Source: Catellatospora coxensis (GTDB taxonomy: Bacteria > Actinomycetota > Actinomycetes > Mycobacteriales > Micromonosporaceae). From it: a stretch of DNA of 64,000 bases. A model generated the notes under the pieces. That model saw nothing but the letters and a program-made list of their open reading frames with translations. It made no database searches and was not told where the DNA came from. Positions within the stretch are counted from its first letter, which is position 1; each line of letters starts with the position of its first letter. Of this stretch, positions 60,858 through 64,000 are shown in pieces. The position numbers and the translations under genes are program-made. The stretch spans positions 1-64,000 of the forward strand of contig NZ_BONI01000048.1 in the NCBI RefSeq assembly GCF_016862635.1, in the 5' to 3' direction.

Positions 60858-61814
60858 TCACAGCACGTTCGGGACCAGCAGTTCCTCCAGCCAACCCGGC
60901 ACGGCGGGTCCGTATTTCGCGAGCGCGTCGGCGTCCGCGCCGTCAAGGGAGCGCTGCCAGGACAGGGCGCGGCTGACCTTGGCGGTCTGGACCGCAGACT
61001 CGATCTCGGCGGCCAGTTCGGCACGGGTGCCGTAGCCGGTCCACGGCTCCAGGTACGCGTCGCGCAGCCGGGCCAGCACCGGATCGCCGGGCTTGAGGTC
61101 GTAGCGGTCCGCGGCGATCCGCAACGCGATCAGCAGCACGGCGAACGGGTGCGCCACCGACGCGTCACCCCAGTCGAAGAACCGGTACCCGTCACCGACC
61201 AGCACGTTCGCGTCGTGCAGGTCGTCGTGCTGCACCGTGACCGGCAGCGCGCTCGCCGCGACCCGCTCGCACAGCAGCCGGTACGCCGGCTCGTACGCCC
61301 GCAGTCGCGCCAGCTGCTCCGGGGGCAGTGCTCCGGCGACGGCCGGGTCGTCGAGCAGGGCCGCGAAGTGGCCGGGCAGCCGCGCCGCGGTCATGTCCGG
61401 CACGCCCAGCGCGATCATCTCGCCCGCGCGCGGTGCCAGGTCGCGTTGCAGCTCGGCGTGCCTGGCCAGCAGGTCCTCCCAGTGCGCCGGGTCGTCGGCG
61501 GCGACCTCGCGCAGCGTCCGTCCCCCGTCGGGCAGCAGCGACCAGCCGCGCTCGCCGTCGATCGCGATCGGTTCCAGGACCCGCCCCGGGGCCCAGCGGC
61601 CGAGCGCGTCGAGCAGCCGGGCCTCGTACGTCGAGCAGTGCCCGTTGGCCTTGAACCACACCACGGTGTCGCCGACGGGCACCTTCGCCAGCACCGACCA
61701 CGGCCGCACCCGGGTCTGCTCGACCGGCCCGGCCGCCGTCAGCCCGGCCCCGGCGAGGGCGTCGTCGATCCAGGCCAGGGCCTGCGTCCAGTCGGGGGTC
61801 ACCGTGTTGTCCAT
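60858..61814 (-). CDS. Aminoglycoside-phosphotransferase-family kinase
   Basis: A 318-aa protein with the kinase-like APH fold. Catalytic loop VTVQHDDLHDANVLVGDGYR (HxDxxxxN-type, Asp as base) and metal loop RFFDWGDASVAHPFAVLLIA. The N-lobe contains DTVVWFKANGHCSTYEARLL with the ATP-binding Lys. ATG at 61814. The family includes kinases of small metabolites; drug resistance cannot be assumed. Substrate unknown. Confidence 0.87.
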   Translation of the reverse strand: MDNTVTPDWTQALAWIDDALAGAGLTAAGPVEQTRVRPWSVLAKVPVGDTVVWFKANGHCSTYEARLLDALGRWAPGRVLEPIAIDGERGWSLLPDGGRTLREVAADDPAHWEDLLARHAELQRDLAPRAGEMIALGVPDMTAARLPGHFAALLDDPAVAGALPPEQLARLRAYEPAYRLLCERVAASALPVTVQHDDLHDANVLVGDGYRFFDWGDASVAHPFAVLLIALRIAADRYDLKPGDPVLARLRDAYLEPWTGYGTRAELAAEIESAVQTAKVSRALSWQRSLDGADADALAKYGPAVPGWLEELLVPNVL

Positions 61815-61884
61815 GCGGGGCAGGCTACCGGCGCGGTCGGCCGACCCGCGCCCGATTTCCGCTGGCACACCCCACTGCACGGAA

Positions 61885-61932
61885 AGGAAGGGCACCTTAT
61901 ACAACACATAGCGATGTGAAGGTGCCCTTCCT
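61885..61932. terminator. Family A hairpin, partly decayed loop
   Basis: Perfect 14-bp arms AGGAAGGGCACCTT (61885-61898) and AAGGTGCCCTTCCT (61919-61932). The inner stem has decayed to ATACAACACATAGCGATGTG. It follows the end of the membrane-protein gene at 61945. Confidence 0.8.
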
Positions 61933-61944
61933 CTCCGTCGTGCG

Positions 61945-62394
61945 TCAGACGGCGACGATGAGCAGGGCCGAGACGAGCAGGGCGAGCAGGTGCAGGGCCT
62001 GGTCGGCGGCGTACATGCCGCAGACGGGGGTGGTCAGCTCGGCGAAGTTGGGGGAGCCGGTGGCGCGGAGCAGGGCCCGGACCGGCCAGCGGCGGTCCAG
62101 CAGCGCGTGGGTGGCCACGGAGAACGCCAGGCCCGCGGCGATGCCCCAGCCCGACAGCGGCAGCCGCAGCACCGCGGTGGTGCCGGCCAGCAGCACGGCC
62201 ATGGTCACGTGGTATCCGGCCAGGTGCCCCGCCATCGCCGCCCAGCCCCGCCGGCCGGGTGCGGCCTTGCCCTCCGCCTGCCGGTCGGTCTGCGCGACGT
62301 GGTCGCCGAGCTGGTGCCCGACATACAGCACGAGGAGCACCACGGCGAAGGTGGCCGCGCGGGCCACCACCATCGGGTCGGCAACGGTGGACAT
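61945..62394 (-). CDS. DUF3307-like membrane protein
   Basis: A 149-aa protein with about four helices: AATFAVVLLVLYVGHQLGDH with an early HQxGDH motif, HLAGYHVTMAVLLAGTTAVL, AAGLAFSVATHALLDRRWPV with a THALLD motif, and LHLLALLVSALLIVAV. The HxxxD and HxxxD pairs recall DUF3307 proteins, which are of unknown function. ATG 62394 or 62403. Confidence 0.75.
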   Translation of the reverse strand: MSTVADPMVVARAATFAVVLLVLYVGHQLGDHVAQTDRQAEGKAAPGRRGWAAMAGHLAGYHVTMAVLLAGTTAVLRLPLSGWGIAAGLAFSVATHALLDRRWPVRALLRATGSPNFAELTTPVCGMYAADQALHLLALLVSALLIVAV

Positions 62395-62553
62395 GCCCTC
62401 CATGGTGGCTCGCGAAGGCGCGTCCTGCTGCGATCCAGCCGACAGTTTCGATGTGTGCTGCGCTACGGCGTGAGCGTGGAATGTGGCCTGGAACTCCTCC
62501 GGCGGGCTGGGTAGGGTGGCGGGTTCAGTTGACACCGACCACGGGGAGTCCAC

Positions 62554-63270
62554 ATGTCGTACGCCGCGCTCGTCCGGCCCGCGATCGACCGCGTCTACAT
62601 CGGAATGCGCCAGGCCGCCCGCGACCGGCTCCGGGAGCTGGTCGCCCGGACCGGGCTGCAGCCGGGGTTCAACGGCAGCTTCTACTTCGGCCTGCTGGCC
62701 CGGCCGATGCCCGCCGAAGCGTTCGCGGCGGCGACCACCTACAGCGGCTCGGACATGACCGGGGAACTGGAGCAGGGCATCATGGCCGTCGACGACGCCG
62801 GCACCTGGTCGCTGACCGAGCCGGGCCGGGTCCTCACGCTGGAGCTGCAGCAGGTGATAGCCGACGCCGCCCAGGAGCGGTGGGGCCAGACCTACGGCGG
62901 CGCGCTGCCGGGCGAGGCGGTGCTCCCGCGACTGGCGGAGCTGCTCGCTGTGCTGCTCAAGGCTGGTGAGGCCACCGGCGGTCCGGCGTTCCGGGCCGCG
63001 ACGCCGGTGTACGAGCCGGCCGGTGCGTCGTACGCGCTGCAGGTCAGCACCCGGATGGGGGCGCTGCGCCACCACCGCGGCGACGCGCACCGGGCCGCCT
63101 GGGCCGCTGCCGGGCTGACCCTGGAGCAGCTGCGTGCCCTGTCACCCGGCGACCCGCTGCGGGCGTCGATCGAGCTGGACACGAACCGCCGCGACGAGCC
63201 CGTCTACGACGCCCTGACCGAGGCCGAACGCTGGGAGCTGCTCGGCCTGCTGGCCGCCCTGCCGAACTGA
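62554..63270 (+). CDS. Hypothetical protein (SCO6745-like?)
   Basis: A 238-aa soluble protein. Helical start ALVRPAIDRVYIGMRQAARD; internal TGLQPGFNGSFYFGLLARPM, LTEPGRVLTLELQQVIADAA resembling a winged-helix segment, and C-terminal MGALRHHRGDAHRAAWAAAG followed by LTLEQL. That RHHRGDAHRxAW segment recalls a family of actinomycete proteins of unknown function (SCO6745-like), from memory only. ATG at 62554 after GGGGAG. Ends at a perfect hairpin. Confidence 0.65.
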   Translation: MSYAALVRPAIDRVYIGMRQAARDRLRELVARTGLQPGFNGSFYFGLLARPMPAEAFAAATTYSGSDMTGELEQGIMAVDDAGTWSLTEPGRVLTLELQQVIADAAQERWGQTYGGALPGEAVLPRLAELLAVLLKAGEATGGPAFRAATPVYEPAGASYALQVSTRMGALRHHRGDAHRAAWAAAGLTLEQLRALSPGDPLRASIELDTNRRDEPVYDALTEAERWELLGLLAALPN

Positions 63271-63276
63271 ACCGGC

Positions 63277-63309
63277 GGGCCCGGGCCGCTTCCCCTGCGG
63301 CCCGGGCCC
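63277..63309. terminator. Perfect 13-bp bidirectional terminator
   Basis: GGGCCCGGGCCGC (63277-63289) pairs with 63297-63309 around a 7-nt loop, between convergent genes; the stop codons lie 6 and 8 bases away. Confidence 0.8.
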
Positions 63310-63317
63310 ACCGCGCC

Positions 63318-63872
63318 CTACAGGCCCAGACTCTCCAGCACCGTCGCGCCGGGCAGGCCGGCCAGCACCTTGCCCGGCACGATGATCTTCCCGCGCCGGT
63401 TGCCGGACCCGATCACCACGTACGCCGCGTCCGCCACGGCGGCGTCCACCAGCACCGGCCAGCCGTCGGGCAGGCCGATCGGGGTGATGCCGCCGTACTG
63501 CATCCCGGTCAGCGACACGGCCTCGTCCATCGGAGCGAACGACGCCTTACGCGCCCCGAGGTGCTTGCGGACCAGGCCGTTGACGTCGGCGCGGGTGCTG
63601 GCCAGCACCATGCACGCGGCGTAGGTCACGTCCTGGCCGCGCTTGGCGGCCACCACCACACAGTTGGCGGACAGCTCCGGGGCGACGTCGTACGCCTGCC
63701 CGAAGTTGCCGGTGTCGGCCAGCTCCGGGTCGGTGTCGACGACCAGCACCGACTCGACCGGCTCGGCGCCGGTCCAGCCGGCCAGGGCCTCGGCCACCGG
63801 CGCGGCGACGAGGTCGGCGCGGTCCACGGCGGGCCAGGCCGCCTCGAAGTTCCCGATCGGTGCAGCAGACAT
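63318..63872 (-). CDS. YbaK/EbsC-family aminoacyl-tRNA deacylase-like protein
   Basis: A 184-aa protein of the prolyl-tRNA editing (YbaK) superfamily. It shows SANCVVVAAKRGQDVTYAAC with the conserved Lys, TRADVNGLVRKHLGARKASF and GGITPIGLPDGWPVLVDAAV, where the GxxxPxGL loop forms the active site. It probably hydrolyses mischarged aminoacyl-tRNA. ATG at 63872. Divergent from the HIT gene at 43 bp. Confidence 0.88.
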   Translation of the reverse strand: MSAAPIGNFEAAWPAVDRADLVAAPVAEALAGWTGAEPVESVLVVDTDPELADTGNFGQAYDVAPELSANCVVVAAKRGQDVTYAACMVLASTRADVNGLVRKHLGARKASFAPMDEAVSLTGMQYGGITPIGLPDGWPVLVDAAVADAAYVVIGSGNRRGKIIVPGKVLAGLPGATVLESLGL

Positions 63873-63914
63873 GCGACCGATGCTACCCAGCGAGCGGATA
63901 GGCTCGGCGTTGCC

Positions 63915-64000
63915 ATGGAGGGGTGTCTGTTCTGCGAGATCGCGGCCGGGGCGCGGCCGGCCTGGCTGGTGCACGCCGACGACACGGTCGTGGCGTTCCT
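63915..64000 (+). CDS. HIT-family protein, N-terminal fragment at window edge
   Basis: An open frame from ATG 63915 to the window end encodes MEGCLFCEIAAGARPAWLVH and ADDTVVAFL, the typical beginning of HIT (histidine triad) nucleotide hydrolases with the CxFCxI zinc pair. The triad itself lies beyond the window. Confidence 0.85.
   Translation, partial: MEGCLFCEIAAGARPAWLVHADDTVVAF

Noticed and set aside
60858-61814. Aminoglycoside resistance gene
   Set aside because: The fold is that of APH kinases, but the family is broad and nothing in the context or motifs indicates drug modification.

Overview
The window is about 64 kb of very GC-rich chromosome. It has strong third-position G/C bias, frequent GTG starts, GGAGG-type ribosome sites and many ATGA or GTGA overlaps. 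RbpA, a Ppm1/Lnt pair, ROK and LacI sugar regulators, HAF-repeat secreted proteins and TipA-like MerR proteins point to a filamentous actinomycete, most likely of the family Micromonosporaceae. That placement is inferred from gene content and style, not from rRNA. I see no tRNA, rRNA, CRISPR array, prophage or transposase.

Layout. 1-5 kb: a secreted M4 metallopeptidase cut by the window edge, an ArsR-type regulator with an MFS exporter, a DoxX protein and a second MFS protein. 5-13 kb: divergent xylA/xylR, DUF899 and DUF4126 proteins, and a CUT1 sugar ABC transporter (lipoprotein plus two permeases, no ATPase). 13-19 kb: an M24 aminopeptidase and three tandem HAF-repeat secreted paralogues whose leaders share an RNA-like architecture. 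19-29 kb: an ATP-grasp protein, LacI, VOC, Zn-dehydrogenase and Lrp genes, a flavin-transfer module (ferric-reductase-like protein, FMN-binding protein, ApbE), an SDR/tautomerase pair divergent from TetR, a phosphatase and a methyltransferase. 29.5-37.7 kb: a lysine-fermentation-type cluster. kamA is divergent from kdd-amidohydrolase-kamD-kamE-kal-mutL-like, with tight translational coupling. No kce gene is present.

37.7-38.2 kb is the only long gene-free stretch. It holds a promoter-like sequence, a folded approximately 200-nt region ending in a strong terminator (candidate ncRNA), and a long hairpin repeat. 38.2-44.3 kb: lnt-ppm1-fxsA, rbpA, a POT peptide transporter and a TPR-like protein. 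44.3-50.8 kb: an amine-oxidase-type flavoprotein that reads as a natural circular permutation, an ASCH-MDMPI fusion, MFS, MerR/TipAS, DUF1918, phosphatase, GNAT and DinB genes. 50.8-56.3 kb: a cysteine-rich pentapeptide-repeat protein, a coupled AbiEii-type nucleotidyltransferase pair, a MarR/ArsR-like regulator with a membrane protein, GNAT and LysR. 56.5-60 kb: sdhCAB. 60-64 kb: small housekeeping and hypothetical genes, ending in a truncated HIT protein.

Two families of intergenic hairpins recur. Family A (core GGGCACCTTC/GAAGGTGCCC) has six members, mostly at gene ends. Family B has two members of 75-85 bp with 16-20 bp perfect arms around GATCTTGCGTG. The most noteworthy signals are the permuted amine oxidase, the folded region after the lysine cluster, the covarying leaders of the HAF genes, and the lysine cluster itself.
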